A stretch of DNA of 17,483 nt, taken from contig JAHBMJ010003241.1 of NCBI GenBank assembly GCA_018398765.1, positions 16,633 through 34,115 of the forward strand, written 5' to 3'. Shown here in pieces: positions 9,693 through 17,292 of this stretch. The position numbers and the translations under genes were made by a program. A model generated the notes under the pieces. The model was given only the letters and a program-made list of their open reading frames with translations, was not told the origin of the DNA and ran no database searches. How positions within the stretch are numbered: the first letter of the stretch is position 1; every line of letters starts with the position of its first letter. The DNA is from Chromera velia (Eukaryota > Sar > Chromeraceae).

Positions 9693-9750
9693 CTTGAAAA
9701 ATCCAGAGAGAGAGAGAAGAAGGAAATCCAATCAGATCTGGCACACTGAC

Positions 9751-10039
9751 TGAAAGACCCTAGAAGCCACTAGATGTTCTCAACTAGAAGCTTATCATTA
9801 GAGTCTCTTAAGATCTTCTTACAGGGAAAGACTGAAGGACGGGATGCATTGCATATTCCCGTTCTTTTCATTGTTCAGCCGTTTCATCTCATCACATTTT
9901 ATGAGCATGCTACTATTGATTGCAATTAATTCAAATTGCATGAAGAAGCATGCACATGCATACATGCAGCTTGGCATGGCTCATCAATCTACAAGGCGGC
10001 GCATATGGTGGCGGGCACTTCAGGCATGGCGGCTCAACA
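9751..10039 (-). repeat. Copia 5' LTR
   Basis: 289 bp, TGAAAGACCC to GGCGGCTCAACA on the + strand. It is the upstream LTR for the - strand element, so it would hold the promoter. Differences from the other LTR cluster in the right half, where several GCATG/ATGCA motifs lie. No TATA box was assigned with confidence. Confidence 0.95.
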
Positions 10040-10044
10040 CTCTG
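10040..10044. repeat. Target-site duplication CTCTG (right copy)
   Basis: Matches 4108-4112 exactly. Deleting the LTR element together with one CTCTG joins LINE B in the correct frame (ERL then WRLEVYC), which confirms the insertion event. Confidence 0.95.
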
Positions 10045-10600
10045 GCGCCTCGAGGTATACTGCAATGAACACGGACTCACAGTAAACTTAAAAAAAACAA
10101 AGATCCTTCGTCTATCCTCCCCTGATCCTCTCATTGATCCCGCTTCCCCTTTTTTTAAATTTTTAATGGAAGGCTGGTTGAGCATGTTGATAAATATAAA
10201 TACCTCGGCAACTGGATCTTTGAGGGGGGGGATCTATTTAAAACTGTGAAAGCAAGAATTGAATCGGCAGAAAAGACACTGGGAGGTGTATTTGGAACTC
10301 TTTCTTCAATTGGTTTCGTTTCTTCTTTTTCTTGAATTTAACTGTTCAAAGCTTTTTGGGTGCCCGTTGCAATGTTTGGTCTTAAAGCCCTTCCTCTCAG
10401 GCAGTCAGATGTTCAATGCCTCGATACATTGCAACTTTGTTTTGTTCGCTGGTCATTTGGTTTGTCCTATAACTCTTTTGTCTCGCCTTTTCTTCATTTT
10501 TTTAGCTTGGAACCTTTTGGCTATCTGCTTGTAAAACAGGTAGCCAGCTTCTTTCAGTCTCTCAAATCTATAGAACACGCCTTACCCACAGCTGTATAGG
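10045..10600 (+). pseudogene. LINE B RT thumb and downstream domain
   Basis: This continues the RT frame after the copia element. WRLEVYCNEHGLTVNLKKTK is the conserved segment after the YxDD motif, and KYKYLGNWIFEGG (10192 on) is the YLG motif of the thumb. The frame slips in the T/A run at about 10147-10170. It then stays open through GLKALPLRQSDVQCLDTL and LCFVRWSFGLS, except for TGA and TAA near 10335. The latter part matches the usual region after the thumb of LINE ORF2 (fixed Leu, Asp and Trp, Gly pattern). The frameshift sits in a homopolymer, so a sequencing error cannot be excluded. Confidence 0.8.
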
Positions 10601-11073
10601 GGGCGTGCATTGCTGGTTCTAGCGCTGGTTCTAGTGCTCCCTTTGTGTCCTCTACCAAATGTCTGGCTATGCCCCTTGACAATTCTCTCCTGGAAGACAC
10701 GAATGAGCCACGCCAAGAAAAACCAAAAAAGAAGGGGAAACATAAACGGAAAGAGACGTGTTGCAAGATTCAGATGAACCAATGGCTTGGGGAATGGGCT
10801 AGAAGGCAGGAAGACAGCAGGAATAGAGACAGAATCTTCCATCGTCTTCCATCCCCGTGCTGCCCTCACTGATTTTCAAAGAGAGAACCCTTCCAGACAG
10901 AGGCTCCCTATGCTCCTCCTAGTATAAAGGAAATGGCAGTCATGTCCGTCAGACACAGGAAACGATCTACACATACGTATATTATCTCCGTATCTTTTTA
11001 AATCCTTTGTGAACATCCGTCCTTTGTGAACATGACGGGTGGTTATGTGTAGCGGGGGGAGCTAGAGAAGACC
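10601..11073 (+). other. LINE B ORF2 variable part, poorly conserved
   Basis: The LINE continues here but no domain was recognised. An imperfect repeat (GCTGGTTCTAGCGCTGGTTCTAGTGCT at about 10613) gives Ala-Gly-Ser-Ser repeats, and a Lys-rich stretch (KPKKKGKHKRKE) follows. Several stops and frame changes are present. A CTTTGTGAACAT motif is repeated 20 nt apart at about 11007-11033. No RNase H domain was seen. Confidence 0.45.
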
Positions 11074-11379
11074 TGCTTGGCTTGCTCTGGTAGAAAAGTT
11101 TGTGATGAGATCCACTTGCTCACGGAATGTACGGACACAGAGAGGGAAAGACAGAAGCTTGACAAAATCATCAGCAGAATAAAAGAGCGCATGCACATTG
11201 AGAAACAGGTAGAAATTGCGCAATGGGTGGCTGCTTTTGCTGGTAGAGGAGTGGGGGAGAATGAAAAGAAAGTCTGAGAGATGATCGCTCTTATTTCGTT
11301 GTTCCAGCCTCTGGCGGGCATGAGGGCAGTTGAGGAGTGTATAGCCAAATTGGAGAGAGTTCGTATTGACATGTGTTAA
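11074..11379 (+). pseudogene. LINE B ORF2 C-terminal CCHC finger and end
   Basis: CLACSGRKVCDEIHLLTEC gives CX2C-X9-HX4C, the C-terminal finger known after the RT in L1-like and other LINE ORF2 proteins, where it is needed for retrotransposition. An alpha-helical charged tail follows. At 11275 the frame meets TGA, where LINE A keeps an Arg codon (KKVREI versus KKV*EM). After that the frame stays open to TAA at 11377. This is a direct within-window comparison showing that a stop arose from an Arg codon. Codon choice and frame agree with the RT upstream, so this is the end of the same protein. Confidence 0.8.
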
Positions 11380-11429
11380 TGGATCAATACGCTGGGTCAA
11401 CAAACCAACACTGCATGTCATATCCTGTG

Positions 11430-11488
11430 GTTAGCCAGAGCCTAAGTAGTGGCTCACCAGCTTTAACCACCTCAATTCAATTCATTCA
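11430..11488 (+). other. LINE B 3' terminal block and tail
   Basis: GTTAGCCAGAGCCTA and CTCACCAGCTTTAACC match the end of LINE A. It is followed by CAATTCAATTCATTCAAA, an imperfect repeat in place of the (CAT)n tail. The block is probably recognised by the element's own RT. Confidence 0.65.
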
Positions 11489-12244
11489 AATGCTTGCAAA
11501 ATATAAGCTTCTAAGTCATCATGGTTCGTGAGTGACAAAGCTTTGAAGTTGTGTCACAGAGATTTTATATTAGCATTCTAACACTGACCCTATACTAGCA
11601 AAATTAGTGATACCTAGTGTATCATTAATGTTTAGTCATTTTATGGCTTTTTATGAGTTTTAACATCATTCTGTACCATTTTAAAGTAAAAAAAACGTAT
11701 ATTTTACAGATTTTTTATATAATATTTTTCTGGTGAGACACTTTCCTGTTTTTTCATATGTTGAACATATACAGGAATGCTGCAAATGCATACAGATATA
11801 AACACAGACACTTTGTTTGGGTAACACTCCGGACCAGTCTCTGTCGTTGAAGTCCCTGTGGACGTTCTATTTTTTTGCTTAGAGAGGAATGGGAGCGATT
11901 GCTGTCAATGTTTAAAGAGAAATAAAAGGAACAAGGTGCGCACAATAAGCGTTTGTATTGACGTATGATGCATGAACACCCCGTTGCACTGCCACTCTTT
12001 CACACTGGCCTACACTAGCCTACATATCCATACACTGAAGCAAAAATGCATGCAATGACATTTAAAAACGCTCAGCCACTGAGGGCCCTCGAATCTCTCC
12101 CGGAACAATTGTTTGGTCACAATAATGGGCCTAAACAGTCCCATTCCCCCCCAAGTCCGCAGTCGCAATGACAAAAAACTCAGGGGAGGCTTCGGTGCTC
12201 CTTTTGAGGAAGTAGTTGTACAGGCCGTCCACAAGATCGAAGTG
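11489..12244. other. AT-rich intergenic stretch, no gene seen
   Basis: Highly AT-rich up to about 11760, including a run of A at about 11689. The only structure found is an 11-bp hairpin at 11603-11629. The short frames on both strands lack any recognisable domain. The right part (about 12010-12244) is downstream of the predicted gene on the - strand and may be its 3' UTR. Confidence 0.5.
11603..11629. repeat. Inverted repeat / hairpin with 11-bp arms
   Basis: ATTAGTGATAC, five bases CTAGT, then GTATCATTAAT. Ten of the 11 arm positions pair. It may be a leftover of a small inverted-repeat element or a transcription stop. No matching duplication was seen. Confidence 0.6.
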
Positions 12245-13596
12245 CTATATGCGGGATACTGCGTAAGGTTGAGGGCCCGTCCATCCAGGAGGCTTCTTCT
12301 TTGGCGTTGGCTTGAAAGTCCGGCAAAAGTCCACTCCCCGACAGGGGACTGCAACGAATACAAGGGAGATCAAGGGAGAAAAGGAAGAATGCTTGCCAAA
12401 CTCGTGCACCAATTTCATGGACTGCCGAAGAAAGAGAGAAGCAGAAAGATAACCATACATAAAATGGCGACCGAGAGTACATGATGTATGGTGGCGTACG
12501 TGCATGTGCATACCTGGTGGTGGAGAAGTCGGTGGGCTTGGGGCCGCACTCCTGGGGGGGCTGGTGTCTGGGCTCCTGACAAGAGTCGACGGACCTGAAC
12601 TCTGGTCCCCTCCCACCGCCAGGCTTGCTGCAGCTACTGCTGCCACTGCTGATGGGCCTGCTGATGCCTCCGCCCCAGGGCCTGCTGATGCTACAGGTCT
12701 ACGCTCTGCACAGGGAAACAATAACAAAAAAGAAAGGACTGACAGATTTGATTGACTTTTACAAAGGAAGGTCCGTTGTATGCACATGCAAAAGGAAGGT
12801 GCAGGCCCCTCGCAAGACACACCCACCATGCAGAAAGGGGGCTCTTTGATAGCTCTGTCACATTCTGTAATCATTTTGCTACGCACTTTCCATGTAGGGA
12901 AGGGGCAGAGAACAGTACGGGGAAATACGGTCACACTCACGAAAGGAGAAAGGAAGAAACGACGGCACCACCAGATTGTATCTGCCAGCATACCTGTTGA
13001 AGCTGCTGCTGCACTTGAAGAGCTCTGCGCGCCCACTTGTTATTGTTGTCTTATACCTGCATGCATATACACAGAAGGAGAAGATGATTGGAGGTTGTAG
13101 ACAGACTGAGAATAAACCGGAATAAACCGTACGACCGCCTCGCAGATCAAGCGGACAGACAAAGAGCATCAAAGAGCGGACCTGTAGATATCTGTGACCG
13201 TCCTATCGACTTGAAGAAGCTGGTGATTGCCGTCTGCCCACTGCCCCCTCTGGCAACGGCAGCTGCGGCCTCAGGATTCAGTTTCTTGAACATCTCATCC
13301 TTATGCTTTGCCCCAGGGTTCTGCTTGTTTGACTTCAGGAAGGGCACTCCGTTTGATTCCAGAGTAACCCCACAGTGCTGTCTCAGGGGATGCTTTGGGT
13401 TCCACCTGCTCTCTACTTTTATTTGGACTAGAGTTCCATCCGGGTTTTTACAGTACCTACAGCGAAGCCACCAACCATCTGGATCAACTTCCACGAAATT
13501 CTCTTTCACTGCTTCCGCCACTTTCCTCTCTAGTTCCTCATCACTTTCCACGGAGGGCCACCGGTTTTCTTTAACCCCCTCTGCTTCAACTTGCAT
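12245..13596 (-). CDS. Predicted intron-bearing gene: BED-like zinc finger protein with PIP-box motif
   Basis: The best host-gene candidate. Inferred exons (-) are 13596-13182, 13035-12994 (weak), 12705-12514 and 12348-12245. Junctions are ACAG/GTCCGC, ACAG/GTATGC and CCAG/GTATGC donors with CTGTGCAG and CGTTGCAG acceptors after pyrimidine tracts. Every join is phase 1, and the total is 753 nt (250 aa plus stop). Exon 1 starts at ATG 13596 and is open throughout. WWLRCRYC ... HPLRQH (Cys46, Cys49, His69, His74) resembles a BED finger, a DNA-binding fold common in hAT transposases and ZBED proteins. QTAITSFF (residues 121-128) fits the PCNA-binding pattern QxxIxxFF. Exon 3 is Ala/Ser/Pro-rich, and exon 4 ends TPKKKPPGWTGPQPYAVSRI. 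It has no internal stops, unlike its neighbours. It may be host or hAT-derived. Exon edges are inferred from motifs; exon 2 uses a poor acceptor and could be skipped without losing frame. Confidence 0.45.
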
Positions 13597-13604
13597 GATT
13601 GCAC

Positions 13605-13620
13605 GCTGCTGCTGCTGCAG
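13605..13620. repeat. (CTG)n trinucleotide run next to the predicted start codon
   Basis: CTGCTGCTGCTGCTGC on the + strand (GCAGCAGCAG on the coding strand), 8 nt upstream of the ATG at 13596. It lies in the presumed 5' UTR. Confidence 0.85.
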
Positions 13621-13644
13621 ACAAAATAAGGTGTAGCCTGACTG

Positions 13645-13697
13645 TGATGGATGGATGGATAACTGGCTGACTATCAGACTAATCTGACTGACTGACT
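13645..13697. repeat. Short tetranucleotide repeats (ATGG)n and (GACT)n
   Basis: GATGGATGGATGGAT is followed about 35 nt later by CTGACTGACTGACT, both upstream of the predicted - strand gene. Otherwise 13597-13866 shows no gene. Confidence 0.8.
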
Positions 13698-13869
13698 CTC
13701 TGAATCTCTCTAATACGTTGAAGGCTGAAACTGGCTGATAGAGAGACAGTCTTGACTCACTTTACACAGCATCTGACTCATTGGGGTGCCTCACTTTATG
13801 AGGAGTTCTGATATAGCTGGGTTTTGCTAGCTGCTTCAATCACATATATAGACATAAAAATCTGGATGA

Positions 13870-14030
13870 CATGCATGCATGTATGCATGCATTTGATTAT
13901 CGATCCCACATGCAGATCGATCACGAAATGCCGCGAATAATCCGATCGCGATCGCCAGATTGACAACTCGCACGGCCTGCGCGCACAGGAAGCCCATGCA
14001 TGCGCGCGATGGTATTGCGCGCACCGTCGA
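13870..14030. promoter_or_regulatory. CpG-rich cluster of palindromes, possible promoter region
   Basis: A short stretch packed with symmetrical sequence: ATGCATGCATGTATGCATGCAT (palindromic arms), the perfect palindrome CGATCGCGATCG (13943-13954), and a hairpin TGCGCGC/GCGCGCA (14001-14007 with 14017-14023). I count about 19 CpG in roughly 110 nt (13930-14040), far more than in the neighbouring transposons. It lies about 275-435 nt upstream of the predicted - strand gene and just before the third retroelement. That is what a protected CpG-rich promoter might look like. There is no direct evidence of function. Confidence 0.35.
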
Positions 14031-14251
14031 CGTCTGGACGTTCTAAGCCTAAACCTAGGACAGACAACCCTATAACCTACACGTCCCCCCTCCACGTATC
14101 GACTTTGAAAAATCAATGGCCCGCCCACATAGCAAGAGGTGACCCTCCCCCTAAAATAGAAGTGACCGGGGTGATAAGAGGAGCTTGCAGTGACTGTCCC
14201 GTATGGGGCAGAACAGCTAGTAGGGGGGTAGCAGGGTGCTAATGCCGCATC

Positions 14252-14610
14252 ATCGAGGCGGCAATCCATGCAGTGGGGGGGGTCTAGGGGAGGGTATGGG
14301 AGCTCAGGATATGGACAGGGCTGCAGGAGACGACCCGCGCTTAGTGTTTAGCCTTAGGCTACTCAAAGTAGACGCCTTTAGAGACGTCTCCAATGGCTTC
14401 GGGGAGGTAGAGAGGATCGCAGAACTCTAGAATGTCAGAGTCAAGTGGCTGCGAGCGGTATAGTTCATCTTCAATTATTACAGGGGAGATACCAAAATGT
14501 TCTTACGGGGGGGGAACAGGATGACAGTTCTCCAGAGCAAGGAGGGATGGACACAGGGAGACCCTCTAGCGATCGGGGGCTATGCGATCACTTAGCTGCC
14601 CCTCGTGTGG
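14252..14610 (+). pseudogene. Third element RT, first half
   Basis: EAAIHAV (14255-14275) continues an open frame that begins at about 14000 and is broken by TAA at 14240. The next motif, LKVDAFRDVSNGFGEVERIAEL, is in another frame and corresponds to the first catalytic Asp region (family pattern VDA..AFNSLNR). The same frame continues past TAG at 14428 and a second TAG near 14458. It then reads FNYYRGDTKMFLRGG and SKEGWTQGDPLAIGGYAI, the QGDP motif of the RT palm, before further stops. A purine-rich stretch (about 14640-14760) follows, which may be expansion of a loop. Confidence 0.6.
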
Positions 14611-14858
14611 GAACTATGAGATACTATTACACAGGTTAGGGCAGGGGGAAGGGGAAGGAACAAACAGGAAGAAAGAGTAAGCAGTGAAAATGAGGAGGGA
14701 AGGGAGGGGGGACAGGAGGGGGACGAGGGCGTCGGGGGGGATGACCGGGAGGCGCACAACTGATAACTATGCAGAGAAACGGACCCGTGAATTCCCCCTC
14801 CGAGACCTCTAGATGCCTCAGCCGAAGCAGCTACAGCCCTGGGCCCCCCACGCAAGAC

Positions 14859-15716
14859 ATGGTAGCACTACAGCACATATGGTACGCAGACAACGTGTCC
14901 TGCCTCGGCAGGCTAAACTAAGTGATGATTAGGAAATAGTACTGTACAGTATTACAGAGGGGTCCGGCCACAGGCTACTTCCCCAAGCCTGATAAGACAA
15001 TTCTCGCAGTCCTTGCATGGTTTGTGGAAGAAGCCAAGAGGGTGTTTGCCGAGTTTTTACCTAATGAAGAGGAGCCTGAGGAGGGAAAGGGAATAACCAT
15101 AGTGACAAGGTGCAGACTCCTAGGAGGGTTTATGGAACATGAAATGGAGAAAGAGAAGTGAACGGGAAAAAAGGTAGAAGAGTTTGTAAAGAGAACAGAG
15201 AGAGTGGATGAAGCAGCTATGCACGGGCCCCAGAAAGTGTACACAGCGTAGTACGTTAAGTCACAACAGCGGGAGTGGGGGTTCCTGCAGAGGGTTACAC
15301 ATGTAAGGGGGGAACAGTTTTATTCTTTTGAGGCAGTCATTCACAACACTGTCAGGGTGCTCCCAGCCTTGCTGTTCGGGAGGCCCCGCGATAGCCTCCC
15401 CACCGCCACAGAGCAATGGATGAGAGAGGTCAGTACACTGCCAGTTAGACTGGGTATGACTGGGTCACTGGGGGGGATAAGGATTGATAATCCCAAAATA
15501 GGCTGAGAAGGGGGGGAAGCGAGAGTGATATCTCAAGCAGCAACCAGAGAGCTCACACAGGCCATTCGAGAAAGAAGAGGGGTAGAGGAGGAAAAAGAAA
15601 GAGGGGAAAGGAAAGAGGCCCACAAAGAGCACAGCCAGAGGAAGAGGGCAGAGGAGAAAGAGAGATGGGAGACGGTGAAAGAAACAGAAGTTCTGGGGGT
15701 GACGGGGGAGCAGTGA
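14859..15716 (+). pseudogene. Third element RT, second half (YADN) and connector
   Basis: One continuous frame of 285 codons with stops TAA 14919, TAG 14937, TGA 15159, TAG 15249 and TGA 15504 and no frameshift. It starts with IWYADNVSCLGRL (14880-14894), where the palm motif YADD has become YADN by a GAC-to-AAC change, so the copy cannot be active. RGPATGYFPKPDKT, RLLGGFMEHEM, PQKVYTA*YVKSQQREW, FLQRVTHVRGEQF, LPALLFGRPRD and LPVRLGMTGSLGGIRIDNP follow, matching the order of the known family. The end is a Glu/Arg-rich coiled stretch (REKERWETVKE type). Confidence 0.65.
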
Positions 15717-15796
15717 AGAGTAGTCAGAGCTAGATATAAAGGCAATTTTGAAAGCGACACTTGGGATAGCTCAGTATGGTCCCGCGAGAAGCAGAC

Positions 15797-16438
15797 GACA
15801 TGCTTCTTGGCCTGAAAGAGTTCTAAGATGCCCTCACCCTGCCAGTGCGCTACCAATTCAAGGCGCAGGGAGACAAGAGGAATTACGAGGGGTGTGGGGG
15901 CAGCTAGGGGCTGTAGCACGCCCTCAACTACAAGAGAGGGGGACATGTCGGAAGGAGACACAACGAGCTAAACCAGGCGTGGTATGACCTGGCAGAGCTA
16001 GTGTTCACGTCGGCAGTAGGGAGGGGAGAGCCAGTAGTGAGGGCAGAGGGAGAGGTGCCGCTACTAGAGGTACCGGGTCGACCGGCCCTCTACGGAGACT
16101 TCTCAGTGCGGGGATTCTAGGCAAAGCAGAGGCAGACAATCCTAGACACAAGGGTGGTTAACATCCAGGCCGCGTCCTATGCACAGGTGACTGGCAGAAA
16201 GTTCTTACCCGGTCAGCTACTGGGAAAAAAGGAGCAGTATGCCGAGCCGTGCAGGGATAAGGGGTATGATTTTACGCCCCTCGTCAGCAGTGTAGATGGG
16301 GCTTTTGAAAAGGATACCGAGATATTCCTAAAGAAGGTAGCGCATCCTATGAGTCTGAAGTGGGATCTAGAGTCGGATAGGACATACGGGCAGGTGTGTG
16401 CATACATGAAGGCAAGAATGCAGGCAGTGCACTAGTGC
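15797..16438 (+). pseudogene. Third element C-terminal finger and restriction-like endonuclease region
   Basis: This region is in a different frame from the RT half. DMLLGLKEF*DALTLPVRYQF is followed by NYEGCGG...HALNYKRGG, an eroded Cys/His knuckle with only one Cys and one His visible. Then come GRRHNELNQAWYDLAEL, EPVVRAEGEVPLLEV, YGDFSVRGF*AKQRQ, ILDTRVVNIQAASY and FTPLVSSVDGAFEKDTEIFL. The spaced acids Asp (GDF) and Asp-x-Arg-Val fit a PD-(D/E)XK-type nuclease core, which is the target nickase of R2-like elements; this is an inference. The TAG in RGF*AKQ falls where I recall Trp in relatives. Stops are at 15824, 15905, 15914 and 16118. The frame ends with TAG at 16433. Confidence 0.5.
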
Positions 16439-16884
16439 GGCACCACAGAGCAGCTAGCTGGTGCTTGCACCAGGAGAGAGGTGAGAAGAGTGAGCATTGA
16501 AGGAGGGGCAGCGGCAGCGGCAGCCCTCGGATAGACGGAATGACGATTAGCCGCTCCTAACGGAAAAGATAAGGTCGTGGGAAGACATAGAGAGCTCATA
16601 GGTGGTTGAAGTCGATACTAAATTGAACTAACAGTTATTTCTCACTAGGACGGGATCAGGACAAACCAATAAATAGGTATCAAAATATGTTTTCAGCCCT
16701 TTGATAATAGTTGCCTTTAGTATATGCCTGCTCTCTAGCTAGCTCTCTAGCTAGCTCTCTAGCTTGCATGCATGCTACAGATAGTCAGGCTGCTTAGAAT
16801 ACTGCACAAGAGCCAACATATAGACCAATCTTTAATCCAAGAGCCACATGTAGCGCTCCAAGCCACAAAGAAGAAAACATGTTG
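16439..16884. other. 3' flank of third element, no gene seen
   Basis: An Ala-coding GCAGCGGCAGCGGCAG run at about 16508-16525 lies in the frame after the element's stop. After that comes AT-rich sequence up to about 16730, then a tandem repeat. No ORF with a recognisable domain and no tail or duplication marking the end of the element could be found. Confidence 0.4.
16731..16764. repeat. 12-bp tandem repeat CTCTCTAGCTAG, 2.8 copies
   Basis: Two full copies and a partial third of CTCTCTAGCTAG, followed by GCATGCATGC. Each unit contains the palindrome CTAGCTAG overlapping the junction. There is no mismatch within the array. Confidence 0.9.
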
Positions 16885-17292
16885 CTAGACATGTTGCGTG
16901 TGCGTTGTGCTGCTGGGCAGAAGAAATGAGTTAGAAGGCAAGAGGCCCCCTCCACGCGAATTAGCGGATGGCCACTCTTTCCCAATGCACTCACTCCAAC
17001 ATGCAGCTATTTTGTCCCCTTCCCAAAACTTTTTCTCCGCACCTCTCCGGTCTTCCCCCGGTTCCAGCTTGCAAGAATCTTCAGAGAATTCTTTAAAGAA
17101 AAGACACAGAAGGCCCCTAACTAGGGGTGTGACTCCTTCCTTGTCTTCTCCTTTTTCCTTAATTGCTTGCTTCACTGAAATCAAAACTTTCGGCCTTGGT
17201 CTGACTTCATTTGATTGGCTCGTTGTGTGCTTGCTGCTCCTCCCGTCTTCCTTCCATGGTTCGGTTTGTCCGTCAGACTCTCTGGGGTCCAT
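16885..17292 (-). CDS. Hypothetical ORF, 135 aa, no recognised domain
   Basis: An uninterrupted frame from an ATG at 17292, preceded closely by an in-frame TGA. The first 50 residues are polar and basic/acidic (MDPRESDGQTEPWKEDGR...), followed by VKQAIKEKGEDKEGV and a short hydrophobic LVRGLLCLFFKEF stretch too brief for a membrane span. No motif was recognised and no neighbour supports a role. The opposite strand also has a long open frame over the same interval, so it may be fortuitous. It could be an exon of a host gene whose other exons lie beyond the window. Confidence 0.25.
   Translation of the reverse strand: MDPRESDGQTEPWKEDGRSSKHTTSQSNEVRPRPKVLISVKQAIKEKGEDKEGVTPLVRGLLCLFFKEFSEDSCKLEPGEDRRGAEKKFWEGDKIAACWSECIGKEWPSANSRGGGLLPSNSFLLPSSTTHTQHV

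Larger units (their letters stand above)
4113..10039 (-). mobile_element. Ty1/copia LTR retrotransposon, complete but mutated, nested in LINE B
   Basis: The element is 5927 bp and transcribed on the - strand. It has two 289-bp LTRs with TG..CA ends, a 5-bp duplication (CTCTG), a purine tract next to the 3' LTR, and domains in the copia order Gag, protease, integrase, RT, RNase H. Integrase before RT distinguishes it from Ty3/gypsy elements. One reading frame runs from ATG at 9692 to a stop at 4453, with 12 internal stops and one net frameshift (between 6912 and about 6411). The LTRs differ at 14 of 289 sites (4.8%), so the insertion is not recent, or it was hypermutated. I found no clear primer-binding site next to 9750. 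It is the younger of the two nested elements. Confidence 0.95.
1506..11488 (+). mobile_element. LINE copy B (APE-RT-CCHC non-LTR retrotransposon), split by a copia insertion
   Basis: This is a nearly full-length ORF2 of an APE-type LINE. In order it has apurinic endonuclease motifs (1511-2430), a Pro-rich and basic linker, an RT with YTDD (4054-4065), a thumb region after the insertion (10045 onward), a CX2C-X9-HX4C finger (11074-11130), a stop at 11377-11379, and a 3' block shared with LINE A. No ORF1 is visible, so the element is either 5'-truncated or of a single-ORF type. It is interrupted at 4112/10045 by a Ty1/copia element with a perfect 5-bp duplication. Over 1822-4107 the RT frame carries 9 stops but no frameshift. 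The 5' border is uncertain, and no LINE target duplication was found. Clade assignment would need a phylogeny. Confidence 0.85.
14240..16440 (+). mobile_element. Third retroelement: RT plus C-terminal endonuclease-like region, decayed
   Basis: Unrelated in sequence to the other two elements. From left to right it shows EAAIHAV, LKVDAF...GEVERIAEL, SKEGWTQGDPLAIGGYAI, HIWYADNVSCLGRL, RGPATGYFPKPDKT, PQKVYTA, LPVRLG...GGIRIDNP, DALTLPVRYQFK, HAL..RGG..GRRHNE, YGDFSVRGF, DTRVVNIQAASYAQ and FTPLVSSVDGAFEKD. From memory, this order of motifs recurs in an RT family found in cnidarians and other marine eukaryotes. It suggests a non-LTR element with a restriction-like endonuclease instead of APE. No LTRs or ends were found, and the limits are approximate. 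The frame changes at least three times and has many in-frame stops. Confidence 0.65.

Noticed and set aside
9731-9750. Primer-binding site beside the copia 5' LTR
   Set aside because: The sequence GTCAGTGTGCCAGATCTG does not match the tRNA 3' end or initiator-Met half-tRNA sites that I know.
1149-11391. tRNA-like B-box sequences (GATCGAATC, GATCAATAC) near both LINE 3' ends, suggesting a SINE or tRNA
   Set aside because: No A-box at a proper distance and no cloverleaf could be built.
1258-11495. AATGCTT at 1258-1264 and 11489-11495 as a LINE B target-site duplication
   Set aside because: Only 7 bp match, and the left copy is about 250 nt from the first coding motif. It is too weak to call.
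12010-12482. Alternative last exons of the - strand gene starting near 12463 and ending at 12180, or the frame ending at 12010
   Set aside because: The 12463-12349 stretch is very pyrimidine-rich and ends in CGTTGCAG, so it looks like intron. The exon starting at 12348 keeps the phase and gives a sensible end. RNA data could overturn this.
14040-14080. Telomere-like CCTAAACC near AAGCCTAAACCTAGG
   Set aside because: One degenerate unit only, with no tandem array.
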